15,509 nucleotides of DNA from Micrococcales bacterium (GCA_003132125.1 PKWT01000076.1:21510-37018), one strand, 5' to 3'. Shown: positions 1-11,258, numbered from the stretch's first letter. Numbers and translations are program-made. The notes: generated from the sequence alone by a model not told the origin.

Positions 1-116
1 GACGCGGTCATCAGCGGGTTGGGCAGTCGCATCCCCGCCAGATCGACGCTCATGTCAATGGTGTCGCCCACGCTGGTCGCGTCGCTCGAGCCCACGTTCG
101 CTCTCCCGCTGGTCAT
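1..116 (-). CDS. pyrD: Dihydroorotate dehydrogenase, catalytic subunit (5' end only)
   Basis: Oxidises dihydroorotate to orotate, the fourth step of UMP synthesis, in the cytoplasm. Only the first 38 codons are in the window; the gene runs off the left edge. From residue 22 the translation reads MSVDLAGMRLPNPLMTA, which matches the conserved N-terminus of class 1 dihydroorotate dehydrogenases (LaGl.L.NPvm.ASG). The ATG at 116 shares one base with the pyrK stop (TGATG) and has GAGGGGG about six bases upstream, so I chose it. An internal ATG at 53 would remove a 21-residue non-conserved extension but has no clear ribosome binding site. Because pyrK precedes it, this should be the class 1B catalytic subunit, which passes electrons to PyrK and then NAD+. 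Family is fairly sure; class 1B rests on the neighbour. Confidence 0.85.
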   Translation of the reverse strand, partial: MTSGRANVGSSDATSVGDTIDMSVDLAGMRLPNPLMTA

Positions 117-999
117 CAGTGCCCCCTCATGGCGGCTGCGCCATAGGCATCATCGGGGACCCGACCCCAGCCGGACTCGAAGGCATCCCACCGCACCCTG
201 TCACCGCGGAAGACGGGCCCATCGACGCAGGAGCGCACCATCCGGGTCTGCCCATCGGCACCGACGACCGGCATCACGCACGTCATACAGACCCCGATGC
301 CGCAGGCCATCGACTCCTCGACCGCGACCTGGGCGACGGCGCCCTCGGCTGCGGCGACCTCGGTGATGGATCGGAGCATCGCCATCGGCCCACAGCCATA
401 GACAACCTCGGCGTGGCTTCGCCGGATGACCTCGGGCAGGACGTCGGACACCCAGCCCTTCACGCCCATCGATCCGTCGTCGGTGGTCACGGTGACCCCG
501 TCTGCGGCACGTCGCGCCTCGATGACGCCGAACAACCGGTCCTCGGTTGCAGCGCCCAGGATCATCTCGACGTGGCAGCCACGCTCCCGCAGCGCGGCGG
601 CCAGCCAGAACAGCGGCGCGCTGCCATAGCCGCCGCCTACGAGGACACAGGCCACAGGCTCCTTCGGGAGCGGGAACGGACGTCCGAGCGGGCCGATGAT
701 GTTGACCTCATGGTGCGCGCCAAGACCTGCGAGCCACCGGGTGCCCGGGCCGCGGGCGGCCACGACAACGTCGACCGTGCCGCCGTAGGTTCCACTCGGG
801 CTCACCTTGTGGATGGAGAAACAGCGGCGCAGCAGGTTGGCCGAGGTGTCGCCGCCAACCGCAAGCGCAACGAACTGCCCGGGTTTGGCCAGCTCGGCCA
901 CGCCCGGCGCCACGAAGGTCAGGTGGTGGTAGGCGCCGACCCTGCGGGTGGCGATCAGCTCACCCGCGACCTGGGGTGTGCGTTCCTGGGACGTTTCGC

Positions 1000-1003
<4 letters not shown>
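116..1003 (-). CDS. pyrK: Dihydroorotate dehydrogenase electron-transfer subunit (FAD, 2Fe-2S)
   Basis: The 295-residue protein carries electrons from PyrD flavin through a [2Fe-2S] cluster and FAD to NAD+. An FAD-binding ferredoxin-reductase fold is visible: RRCFSIH at 59-65 stands where the family has RPFSI, and GGGYGSAPL at 123-131 is the nucleotide-binding glycine loop. The C-terminal cluster ligands are Cys234, Cys239, Cys242 (in ACGIGVCMTC) and Cys259 (RSCVDGPVF). Length is slightly above the usual 255-290. The start is GTG at 1003, overlapping the carB stop as GTGA with GGAAG upstream; the stop overlaps pyrD. The pair pyrK-pyrD identifies the NAD-linked class 1B enzyme. Many well-known actinobacteria instead have a stand-alone quinone-linked class 2 PyrD. 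Expression should follow the PyrR-controlled operon. Confidence 0.93.
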
Positions 1004-4316
<3,313 letters not shown>

Positions 4317-4317
<1 letters not shown>

Positions 4318-5501
4318 CAGGCGGGGCCTTCGGACGTTGGGGGAAGGTTGGCAGCTGGAGATCTGCTCTCGGACATGAGCTCGATGAAGCGGTCGAAGAG
4401 GTAGACCGAGTCGTGCGGACCGGCGGCAGCCTCAGGGTGGTACTGAACCGAGAAGGCAGGAATATCAAGGCATTCCAACCCCTCCACCACGTTGTCGTTG
4501 AGGCCGATATGCGAGACACGCACCTGCCCGTAAGCCGTGTGGACATCGCCCTCCAACGGTGCGTCCACGGCGAAGCCGTGGTTGTGTGCGGTGACCTCGA
4601 CCGTGCCTGTGCGCCGGTCCAGAACCGGCTGGTTGATGCCGCGATGGCCGTACTTGAGCTTGTAGGTGCCGAATCCGAGCGCACGACCGAGGATCTGGTT
4701 GCCGAAGCAGATGCCGAAGAAGGGCACGCCCGCGTCAAGAACCTCGCGCAACAAGGCGACCTCGCGGTCCGCCACAGCCGGGTCACCGGGGCCGTTCGAG
4801 AAGAAGACACCGTCGGCTCCAGTGGCCTTGATGTCGGCGAACGTGGACGTGGCCGGCAGCACATGGACCTCGATGCCTCGTGCGGCCAGGTGCTCCGGGG
4901 TCCGGGCCTTGATGCCGAGGTCGAGGGCAGCGACGGTGAAGCGCCGCTGCCCGACCGCCGGAACGACGTACGTCTCTGACGTGGTGACCTCAGCGGCGAG
5001 CGCCGCGCCACTCATCAGCGGAGCGGACAGCACCCGTTCCAGCAGCGCATCCGGGGACTCGAGCACGAGCGGGCCAGAGAACACACCAACGCGCATCGCA
5101 CCGCGCTCGCGGAGATGCCTGGTCAACGCACGGGTGTCGATCCCACTGATGCCCACGACGCCCTGCTCCACAAGCACGTCCTCCAGGGGCCGCCGGGAGC
5201 GCCAGCTGGACGGCCGTACAGCAGGGTCACGAACGACAAAGCCGGCGACCCACATGCGTCGCGACTCGTCGTCCTCGTCGTTGACGCCGGTATTGCCGAT
5301 GTGCGGTGCTGTCATGACGACGACCTGGCGGTGGTAGCTAGGGTCGGTCAGCGTCTCCTGGTAGCCCGTCATGCCAGTCGAGAACACCGCCTCACCGACG
5401 GTTCCACCAACTGCGCCGTAGGCGTCACCACGGAACGTGCGACCGTCCTCCAGGACGAGGATCGCGGGTTGGCGGTCGAGAAACGTCGTGGTATCCGTCA
5501 C
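4317..5501 (-). CDS. carA: Carbamoyl-phosphate synthase, small (glutamine-hydrolysing) subunit
   Basis: Hydrolyses glutamine and passes ammonia to CarB. The 394-residue protein has the CPSase small-chain N-terminal domain (for example FSTGMTGYQETLTDPSY) and a class I glutamine amidotransferase domain. The nucleophile is Cys265 in FFGICFGNQ; His355 and Glu357 in QYHPEAAAGPHD complete the triad. The FGN form of the nucleophile elbow, rather than the E. coli LGH form, is usual in actinobacterial CarA as far as I recall. The start is GTG at 5501, overlapping the pyrC stop as GTGA, with AAGGGAG about nine bases upstream. The stop overlaps carB by one base, which fits equal production of the two subunits. 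Confidence 0.97.
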
Positions 5502-6793
5502 ACCAGCGCTCCCTTCAGAACCGTCGGGACGCCGCGCAGGAGCGTGGCCTGAACTGAGCCGGTAAGCCGGCGACCGTGCCAGGGGTTGTTGCGGGACAAG
5601 GACACTGAGGCTTCCCGGTCCACTGTCACCACGGCCGAAGGGTCGACCAGAGTGAGGTTGCCCGGCTCCCCCACCGCGATCGGCCGGCCATGACCGGCGA
5701 GGCCGGCGATGCGGGCCGGCTGCACAGACATCACCCGTGCGACCCCCGCCCAGTCGAGTCGACCCGAGCCAACCATGACATCGCTGATGACCGAGAGCGC
5801 GGTCTCCAGGCCCAGCATGCCGAAGGCGGCGTTGTCGAATGTGTGCTCCTTGTCGTGACGGGCATGCGGCGCGTGGTCGGTCGCGACGGCGTCGATCGTG
5901 CCGTCCGCCAGGGCGTCCCGGAGAGCTTCGACGTCCTCGATCGGCCGCAGCGGCGGGTTGACCTTGAACGTCGGGTCATAGCCGGCGAGCAGGTCCGTGG
6001 TCAGCATCAGATGGTGCGGCGTGGCCTCGGCGGTGACCGAGATGCCCTGTGCCTTGGCCCATCGGATGACCTCGACCGAACCGGCCGTGGATACGTGGGC
6101 GATGTGCACCCGTGATCCGGTATGGCGTGCCAGCATCACGTCGCGAGCAACGATGACCTCTTCGGCGACACTGGGCCACCCGGGCAGGCCGAGGCGACCG
6201 GACAGCTCACCCTCGTGGCAGCAGGCCTTGTTGTCGGCCAGCTTGGGGTCCTGCGCGTGCTCGGACACCACGCCACCGAAGGCCCTGATGTATTCCAGGG
6301 CGCGGCGCATCACCCTGGCGTCCGCAACACACCTGCCATCATCGGAGAAGACACGCACCCGTGCCCGCGAGCGAGCCATCAGACCGAGCTCGGCGAGCTC
6401 CTCGCCGGCAAGCCCCTTGGTGACAGCGCCCACCGGTTGTACGTCGACCAGTCCGGACAACCGGCCAAGGTCCAGGATGCGCTCGGCGGCCTCCGCGGTG
6501 TCGGTGACCGGACTCGTGTTGGCCATGGCCAGGACCGCGGTGAACCCACCGATCGCCGCAGCGGCAGAGCCGCTGGCGATGGTCTCGGCATCCTCGCGAC
6601 CGGGCTCACGCAGGTGCGTGTGAATGTCAACCAGGCCCGGCAGCGCGACCAGGCCGTTGGCGTCGATGGTCTGGTCGACAGCTCGCATTCCGGCGGTGTT
6701 GAGGCTGCCGATCTCGGTGATGACACCGTCGCTGATCAGCAGGTCCTGGCGTCCAGCGCCGAGTAGGTCGGCACCCTTGATGAGGAGGCTCAT
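5498..6793 (-). CDS. pyrC: Dihydroorotase (type I, zinc amidohydrolase)
   Basis: Cyclises N-carbamoyl-aspartate to dihydroorotate, step three of UMP synthesis. The 431 residues carry the amidohydrolase signature: DIHTHLREPG at 56-65 with zinc ligands His58 and His60; Asp151/Asp152 in FSDDG; His179 in SEHAQ; His233 in AHVSTA; and Asp306 in TDHAPH, the catalytic base position. Length and motifs fit the long type I form found next to pyrB in Gram-positive bacteria rather than the ~345-residue E. coli form. ATG at 6793 overlaps the pyrB stop (ATGA). The zinc-site residues expected for an active enzyme are present, so it need not be a structural pseudo-dihydroorotase. Confidence 0.97.
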   Translation of the reverse strand: MSLLIKGADLLGAGRQDLLISDGVITEIGSLNTAGMRAVDQTIDANGLVALPGLVDIHTHLREPGREDAETIASGSAAAAIGGFTAVLAMANTSPVTDTAEAAERILDLGRLSGLVDVQPVGAVTKGLAGEELAELGLMARSRARVRVFSDDGRCVADARVMRRALEYIRAFGGVVSEHAQDPKLADNKACCHEGELSGRLGLPGWPSVAEEVIVARDVMLARHTGSRVHIAHVSTAGSVEVIRWAKAQGISVTAEATPHHLMLTTDLLAGYDPTFKVNPPLRPIEDVEALRDALADGTIDAVATDHAPHARHDKEHTFDNAAFGMLGLETALSVISDVMVGSGRLDWAGVARVMSVQPARIAGLAGHGRPIAVGEPGNLTLVDPSAVVTVDREASVSLSRNNPWHGRRLTGSVQATLLRGVPTVLKGALV

Positions 6794-7725
6794 GCGACAG
6801 TCCCTTCGCCGGCGAGCAGATGGTAGAGCACGGACATTCGGACAGCGACTCCGGCCGAGACCTGGTCCAGGACCAGCGACTGCGCAGCGTCAGCAGCGTC
6901 CGTGGCGATTTCGAGTCCGCGGTTCATCGGCCCCGGATGGAGGATGACTGTGTGTTTCTGGAGGGATCTGAGCCGCTCCCGCGTCAAGCCGTAACCGACG
7001 GTGTACTCGCGCTCCGTCGGAAAGAAGCCACCACTCATCCGCTCACGCTGGACCCGCAACATCATGACCGCGTCAACGGTGGGCAGGACGGCATCGAAGT
7101 CGTATGACGTGTCGAAACCCTCGTTCTTGGCCCAGGTCGCGATGCCGCCGGGCATCAGGGTCGGCGGCGCCACGACGGTGACGTGGGCGCCCAGGGTCTT
7201 CAGGCAGATCAAGTTCGAGCGCAGCACCCGGGAGTGGGTCAGGTCGCCGACGATCGCCACATGCCTGCCCTCGAGGTCACCGAGGCGCTGGCGCATCGAG
7301 TAGGCGTCGAGCAGAGCCTGCGTGGGGTGCTCGTGCGTCCCGTCACCGGCGTTGATGACCACCGCGTCGACCCACTCGGACACCTGATGTACGGCGCCGC
7401 TTGCGCTGTGCCGGATGACGAAACCGTCAACACCCATGGCCGCGACCGTTCGAACCGTGTCGCGCAAGGACTCACCCTTGCTGGTGGAGGACCCCTTGCC
7501 CGAGATGTTGATGACGTCGGCCGAGAGCCACTTGCCGGCCAGCTCGAAGGATGAACGGGTGCGCGTGGAGTCCTCAAAGAACATGTTCACCACGGTCCGT
7601 CCGCGCAGTGTGGGGAGCTTCTTGACCTCGCGACGCTGAACGTCATGCATGGACTCGGCAGTGCCGAGGATGGCCAGAATGTCTTGCCTGTCAAGGTCAT
7701 TCATTGACAGCAGGTGACGGTTCAT
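6790..7725 (-). CDS. pyrB: Aspartate carbamoyltransferase, catalytic chain
   Basis: Condenses carbamoyl phosphate with aspartate, the committed step of UMP synthesis. From the chosen start the protein has 311 residues. The carbamoyl-phosphate loop STRTR is at 53-57, the mobile loop lysine is in STSKGES (around 80-86), HPTQALLD is at 133-140, and the aspartate-domain motif HPGPMNRG is at 263-270. I place the start at ATG 7725. It overlaps the pyrR stop (ATGA) and follows GGAGGAG by five bases; the reading frame stays open further upstream, but that part overlaps pyrR and is not conserved. No pyrI regulatory chain is nearby, as expected in Gram-positive bacteria. Control probably lies in the PyrR leader. 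Confidence 0.97.
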   Translation of the reverse strand: MNRHLLSMNDLDRQDILAILGTAESMHDVQRREVKKLPTLRGRTVVNMFFEDSTRTRSSFELAGKWLSADVINISGKGSSTSKGESLRDTVRTVAAMGVDGFVIRHSASGAVHQVSEWVDAVVINAGDGTHEHPTQALLDAYSMRQRLGDLEGRHVAIVGDLTHSRVLRSNLICLKTLGAHVTVVAPPTLMPGGIATWAKNEGFDTSYDFDAVLPTVDAVMMLRVQRERMSGGFFPTEREYTVGYGLTRERLRSLQKHTVILHPGPMNRGLEIATDAADAAQSLVLDQVSAGVAVRMSVLYHLLAGEGTVA

Positions 7726-8318
7726 CGTTCTCCTCCACTGATTCGAACCTCGTCCAGACCGTCGTACGCGGCCACGCACACTTGCACGCGCTCGCTGCGG
7801 GAGGTCGGCAGGTTCTTGCCCACGTAGTCGGCGCGGATCGGCAGATCCCGATGTCCACGGTCGACCAGGACCGCGAGTCGGACAGCCTGGGGACGGCCGA
7901 GCTCGGACAGGGCATCCATGGCGGCGCGCACCGTACGTCCGGAGAAGAGCACATCATCCACGAGCACGACCGTCTTGTCGTCGATCCCCGGTGCGGGGAT
8001 GGTGGTGTGCTCGACCCCCCGGATCGGCTGACGACGCAGGTCGTCGCGATGCAGGGTGATGTCGAGGGCGCCACACGGCACCTCTTGCCCTTCGACCTCG
8101 GCCATCACCGCCACGAGGCGACGTGCGAGCGAGACGCCACGGGTCGGGATACCAAGGAGAACCAGGTCTTGTGAGCCCTTGTTGCGTTCGAGGATCTCGT
8201 GGGCCACGCGCCGCAAGGCCCGGGACACGTCACCGGAGCTCATCACGACCCGTGCGGTCTCGGCGGACTGGTCGGCCGAACGGCCATCGGATGGTGGAAC
8301 AAAGTCTGGTCGCGTCAC
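7722..8318 (-). CDS. pyrR: Pyrimidine operon regulator / uracil phosphoribosyltransferase PyrR
   Basis: PyrR is a UMP/PRPP-responsive RNA-binding protein with a uracil phosphoribosyltransferase fold. The 198-residue product shows GIPTRG at 56-61, the conserved RDDL at 91-94 and the PRPP loop VVLVDDVLFSGRTV at 117-130. The frame is open to a GTG at 8345, but that codon lies inside the PyrR-binding hairpin. GTG 8318 has a near-perfect AAGGAGGT nine bases upstream and gives the usual length, so I use it. It is first in the operon and overlaps pyrB by four bases. An RNA element just upstream matches the PyrR-binding consensus, so the protein probably represses its own translation and that of the coupled genes. 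Confidence 0.95.
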   Translation of the reverse strand: MTRPDFVPPSDGRSADQSAETARVVMSSGDVSRALRRVAHEILERNKGSQDLVLLGIPTRGVSLARRLVAVMAEVEGQEVPCGALDITLHRDDLRRQPIRGVEHTTIPAPGIDDKTVVLVDDVLFSGRTVRAAMDALSELGRPQAVRLAVLVDRGHRDLPIRADYVGKNLPTSRSERVQVCVAAYDGLDEVRISGGER

Positions 8319-8326
8319 AGCGCCGG

Positions 8327-8364
8327 ACCTCCTTCCCCGCCTCACTGGACGGGTCGTTAAAGGA
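8327..8364 (-). promoter_or_regulatory. PyrR-binding leader hairpin that sequesters the pyrR Shine-Dalgarno
   Basis: Read on the minus strand, bases 8349-8340 are TCCAGTGAGG, an exact match to the published PyrR-binding loop core UCCNGNGAGG. They are closed by a four-pair stem, CCCG (8353-8350) with CGGG (8339-8336). Below it, a purine-rich five-base bulge AACGA (8358-8354) lies on the 5' side only. An outer stem then pairs UCCUUU (8364-8359) with GAAGGA (8335-8330), which covers the core of the AAGGAGGT ribosome binding site (8334-8327). Hairpin, 5' purine bulge and lower stem is the architecture known for PyrR targets. Overlap with the ribosome site implies translational repression, as reported for mycobacterial pyr leaders, not attenuation. 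Confidence 0.85.
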
Positions 8365-8382
8365 TGTCGATCGAACGCGGCG

Positions 8383-8388
8383 ATCGTA
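8383..8388 (-). promoter_or_regulatory. Putative -10 box of the pyr operon promoter
   Basis: TACGAT on the minus strand, preceded by TGC, fits the actinobacterial -10 pattern TAnnnT. It would start transcription near 8376, giving a leader of about 58 bases that holds the PyrR element. No convincing -35 lies 16-18 bases upstream. CGATCG occurs at 8381-8386, overlapping the box, and again at 8368-8373, forming both a direct and an inverted repeat. Confidence 0.45.
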
Positions 8389-8458
8389 GCACTGCGCGGC
8401 GATGCCGAGGACTGCCGACACGTCCGCGGCTACGCGCGAGTGGTCAGGCAGGCGGGCT

Positions 8459-8872
8459 TCAGACCAGGGTCGGCTTGACCTCGGCGAGCCTGGCCAGGAG
8501 CCCGTTGACGAACGCGGGCGAGTCGTCGGTCGACAACGTGGTCGCCAACGCCACAGCCTCGGAGATGGCGACGACATCGGGAACCAGCTCGCTGTAGACG
8601 ACCTCCCATGCGCCGATGCGCAAGATGGCCCGGTCGACAGCCGGCATGCGGTCGATCGTCCAACCCTGGCTGTAGGTCGCCAGCAGCTCGTTGATCTCGA
8701 CCCATTTGGAGACGACACCCTGGACGATCTCGACCGTGTAGTCGTTGAGAGGGTGCTGGGTTGCCGGCGTCGAGATCCGTTGCGCCAGCAGCGTGTCGGC
8801 GTTCAGCCCGCGCTGATCGGCCTCGAAGAGAATGTCGAGAGCGCGCTTGCGCGCCTTGGAACGTGCAGACAC
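8459..8872 (-). CDS. nusB: Transcription antitermination factor NusB
   Basis: NusB binds BoxA RNA with S10 (NusE) and supports antitermination of rRNA operons. The 137-residue all-helical protein begins with the typical basic stretch SARSKARKRALDILFEADQRG. It has DRAILRIGAWEVVYSE and AISEAVALATTLSTDDSPAFVNGLLARL, both conserved in the NusB family. The start is GTG at 8872, one base after the efp stop, so it is co-transcribed with and probably translationally coupled to efp. This efp-nusB order is standard in actinobacteria. In Streptomyces bldD sits between nusB and pyrR; here there is none. Confidence 0.95.
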   Translation of the reverse strand: MSARSKARKRALDILFEADQRGLNADTLLAQRISTPATQHPLNDYTVEIVQGVVSKWVEINELLATYSQGWTIDRMPAVDRAILRIGAWEVVYSELVPDVVAISEAVALATTLSTDDSPAFVNGLLARLAEVKPTLV

Positions 8873-8873
8873 C

Positions 8874-9446
8874 TCAGTTGACTCGGCCCAGGTAGGAACC
8901 GTCGCGGGTGTCGACCTTGATCTTGGTGCCCTGCTCGATGAACAGCGGGACGGCGATCTCCGCGCCGGTCTCGAGGGTTGCCGGCTTGGTGCCGCCGGTC
9001 GACCGGTCGCCCTGTAGACCAGGCTCTGTATAGGTGATCTCGAGGGTCACGGAGGCGGGCAGCTCGACGTAGAGGGGGGCGTCATCGTGCGTGGCCACCA
9101 TCACGTCCTGGTTCTCGAGCATGTACTGGGCAGCGTCCCCCACGACAGCGGCGGAGACGTGGAGCTGGTCGTAGGTGTCGCCGTCCATGAAGACGAAGTC
9201 GTCGCCGTCCTTGTACAGGTACTGCATCGTCCGCTTGTCGACGTTGGCGGTGTCGACCTTGGTGCCCGCGTTGAAGGTCTTGTCGACGACCTTGCCGGAG
9301 AGGACCGCCTTGAGCTTGGTCCGCACGAACGCCGGACCCTTGCCGGGCTTGACGTGCTGGAACTCGACAACGGACCAGAGCTGGTTGCCGATGTTGAGGA
9401 CCATGCCGTTCTTGAGGTCGTTGGTCGAAGCCAAGAGATGAGTCAC
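8874..9446 (-). CDS. efp: Translation elongation factor P
   Basis: EF-P binds between the ribosomal P and E sites and relieves stalling at polyproline stretches. The protein shows all three barrel domains, including NVDKRTMQYLYKDGDDFVFMD in the middle and the C-terminal signature KVDTRDGSYLGRV. The domain I loop reads KPGKGPAF. This PGKGP form is the actinobacterial subfamily reported to work without lysine modification, and no epmA/epmB-like gene is in view. The start is uncertain. GTG at 9446 gives 190 residues; TTG at 9434 gives MASTNDLKNG, the usual family N-terminus, and puts the loop lysine at position 32, as in Corynebacterium. Neither has a strong ribosome binding site. Confidence 0.95.
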   Translation of the reverse strand: MTHLLASTNDLKNGMVLNIGNQLWSVVEFQHVKPGKGPAFVRTKLKAVLSGKVVDKTFNAGTKVDTANVDKRTMQYLYKDGDDFVFMDGDTYDQLHVSAAVVGDAAQYMLENQDVMVATHDDAPLYVELPASVTLEITYTEPGLQGDRSTGGTKPATLETGAEIAVPLFIEQGTKIKVDTRDGSYLGRVN

Positions 9447-9471
9447 TTTCGTATGACGGACGACCGGCTTG

Positions 9472-9487
9472 GGCGCGCTGGCGCGCC
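9472..9487 (-). promoter_or_regulatory. GC-rich hairpin in the efp leader
   Basis: GGCGCGC and GCGCGCC form a perfect seven-base inverted repeat separated by two bases, so it would fold as about six pairs with a small loop. It ends 25 bases before the GTG start of efp, inside the predicted 5' leader. No run of U follows on the minus strand, so it is not an obvious intrinsic terminator of the upstream gene. Its role is unknown. Confidence 0.35.
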
Positions 9488-9533
9488 TGGACCGTGATTC
9501 TGCCCGTGGGAGGTATTCAAGGGATCGCCACCC

Positions 9534-9539
9534 ATTCTA
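9534..9539 (-). promoter_or_regulatory. Putative -10 box for efp-nusB
   Basis: TAGAAT on the minus strand matches the -10 consensus in five of six positions and lies in the 149-base gap between the M48-like gene and efp. Predicted transcription start is near 9527, leaving a leader of about 80 bases that includes the hairpin at 9472-9487. There is no good -35 at the usual spacing. Confidence 0.4.
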
Positions 9540-9595
9540 GCCGCAGCGACAGCTTCGACCCGAACTCCCGGAATCAGCTGCCACCACGCAGCGGT

Positions 9596-11215
9596 CTACT
9601 GGACCGAGGCGGTCCTGTTTCCTGGGACCACCGACGGGCCGGTATCCTCGTCGGGAGCCTCGCTCGCAGCCTCGTGGTGATCCTCGTCATCAGCCTCTTC
9701 CGGCACGCCTGGCTGACCATGCCGGACGGCTTGCCCACTGTCCGTTCCAACATCGAGCTCGCGGCTCACGCGGTGCGCCTGCAGCCACAGCTCGAGCGCC
9801 GGGACCTGTTGCACGTCAGCCACCGCGGCGTCGACGAGCAACGGCAGGTCGTCAGGCGCACCCTGTTCATCGACCAGCTGCCGCGGTGTAGCCCAGCTGA
9901 ACCGGTAGCTCGCCGTTCCCGACTCGATCGCTGCGGTGGCCAGGAAACCGGTCACGAGCCGACCCGCAAGCTTCCGTTCGGCCTGTTCCGACGCGCCGGC
10001 GGGGAGCATGGGACGCACCATCTCGTCAACCAACCCGAGACTCAGGAGCTCCATGAGGGCCCCAACCGACAGTGTCGTCCCCAGCCCGCCCTCCTGACCC
10101 AGCCGCCGCAGATGCATCGCGTCCTTGTGTGCCTCGGCGCCACCGGCCTCAGGCAGGATGTCCTCCCACGTGGTAGCGACAGAGTCCGACTCGTGGAACA
10201 TGCACTCCTCGACCTGACGGATCAGATGGTCGGGGTTACGCATCAAGCCCAGCGCCGGCCCCGATCTGTCATGGATGTCGTCTTCAGGCAGCGACTCGAT
10301 GGCAGCCAGACGGTCCTCCAGCGACACCTGACTGGCGTATGCCGACGGCTGCTGCAACCCAGCCTCATCGGCGGACTCCGTGAGCTGCGCCCGCCGACCC
10401 GGATCCAGGAAGAAGGACGTGAAACCAGCGAAGAGAGCTTCAGGGCGACGACCGACCGAGGCAGCCGGCCCGGCATACCCGTCCACAAAGGCAGCCCACG
10501 CCTTGTTCAGCACGGCATACTCACGCAGCGCAGCTGCCGTCGCGTTGTTGCCGGAGATGTCCGCGCTGAGCCTGTCAGCCTCGAGCTCGTGATCGCGGCT
10601 GGTGGGGGCCGAGACGGCAAGGTACGCACGACCGAACCGCCCGACGATCCTGCCGACGATCGACTTCTCACCAACCCGGTCGGCGACCCGTCCAATCATC
10701 TCGCGGCCTCGGTAGACGACCCGCGCGAGCGAGAAGGGCCCCCAGCGTCGACAGGACTCAGAGGCAATCACCCCCCGAAGCTCCCGCTCTGTCATCCCTG
10801 CCAGGAGAGGTAGCCCCAGATGCAGCCGACGGACTCCCGGGCGCAAGCCCATCCAGGTCCTGCCCTGAGAGACCGACACCTCCGCGTCGGGGAACAGCAT
10901 CAGCTCATCAGGCGGGTCGATCTCCAGACCCTCAGCGACGCGGTAGATCTCCACCCAGAACAGGGGCTGTTCCTCTGTGGTGATGCGCACGCCCGCAGCC
11001 TCGCCGCACTTCCGGCGGCGGCGTCTGCGGAACACCACCACCCCGAGGGCCGCGAGAAGTACCGTGACGGAGATACCTGCGAGGACTGACCACGCACCGC
11101 CGGCGTTCGCGGCCACAACCAGGGCCACTGCCACTCCCAGAACGACCACGGCAGACAGCGCGCACACAACCGCCAACATCAACGCCGCGACAGCCAGCCG
11201 GAGGGCATGTTTCAT
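9596..11215 (-). CDS. Membrane-anchored M48-like protein with degenerate zinc site (probable pseudo-protease)
   Basis: The 539-residue protein has two hydrophobic N-terminal segments (about 9-36 and 41-62), then an arginine-rich stretch RRRRRRK at about 63-69. The fold resembles M48 (HtpX/Ste24-like) peptidases: LHLGLPLLAGMTERELRGVIA precedes the site where the family has HELGH, and DHELEADRLSAD at 209-219 matches the third-ligand motif ExxxD (Glu210, Asp214). The catalytic motif itself reads SESCR (152-156): glutamate stays, but both zinc histidines are replaced by Ser and Arg. It is therefore probably not a zinc protease. The C-terminus is acidic and low in complexity. ATG 11215 follows GGGAGGAAGCGG. 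It occupies the slot between aroQ and efp where pepQ is common. M48 membership is inferred from motifs only; function unknown. Confidence 0.8.
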   Translation of the reverse strand: MKHALRLAVAALMLAVVCALSAVVVLGVAVALVVAANAGGAWSVLAGISVTVLLAALGVVVFRRRRRRKCGEAAGVRITTEEQPLFWVEIYRVAEGLEIDPPDELMLFPDAEVSVSQGRTWMGLRPGVRRLHLGLPLLAGMTERELRGVIASESCRRWGPFSLARVVYRGREMIGRVADRVGEKSIVGRIVGRFGRAYLAVSAPTSRDHELEADRLSADISGNNATAAALREYAVLNKAWAAFVDGYAGPAASVGRRPEALFAGFTSFFLDPGRRAQLTESADEAGLQQPSAYASQVSLEDRLAAIESLPEDDIHDRSGPALGLMRNPDHLIRQVEECMFHESDSVATTWEDILPEAGGAEAHKDAMHLRRLGQEGGLGTTLSVGALMELLSLGLVDEMVRPMLPAGASEQAERKLAGRLVTGFLATAAIESGTASYRFSWATPRQLVDEQGAPDDLPLLVDAAVADVQQVPALELWLQAHRVSRELDVGTDSGQAVRHGQPGVPEEADDEDHHEAASEAPDEDTGPSVVPGNRTASVQ

Positions 11216-11258
11216 CCGCTTCCTCCCTCAGGGACACACGCTCTGTTTCCAGTTTGGG

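Noticed and set aside
9577..9592. GCTGC/GCAGC hairpin just after the M48-like stop as a terminator
   Set aside because: It has only five pairs and no U-run, so it is too weak to call a terminator; it may be chance in GC-rich DNA.
9494..10813. 439-codon open frame on the plus strand opposite the M48-like gene
   Set aside because: It is antisense to a better-supported gene. It has no recognisable motifs, no good ribosome site and the Arg/Gly/His/Pro-rich composition typical of shadow frames in high-GC DNA.
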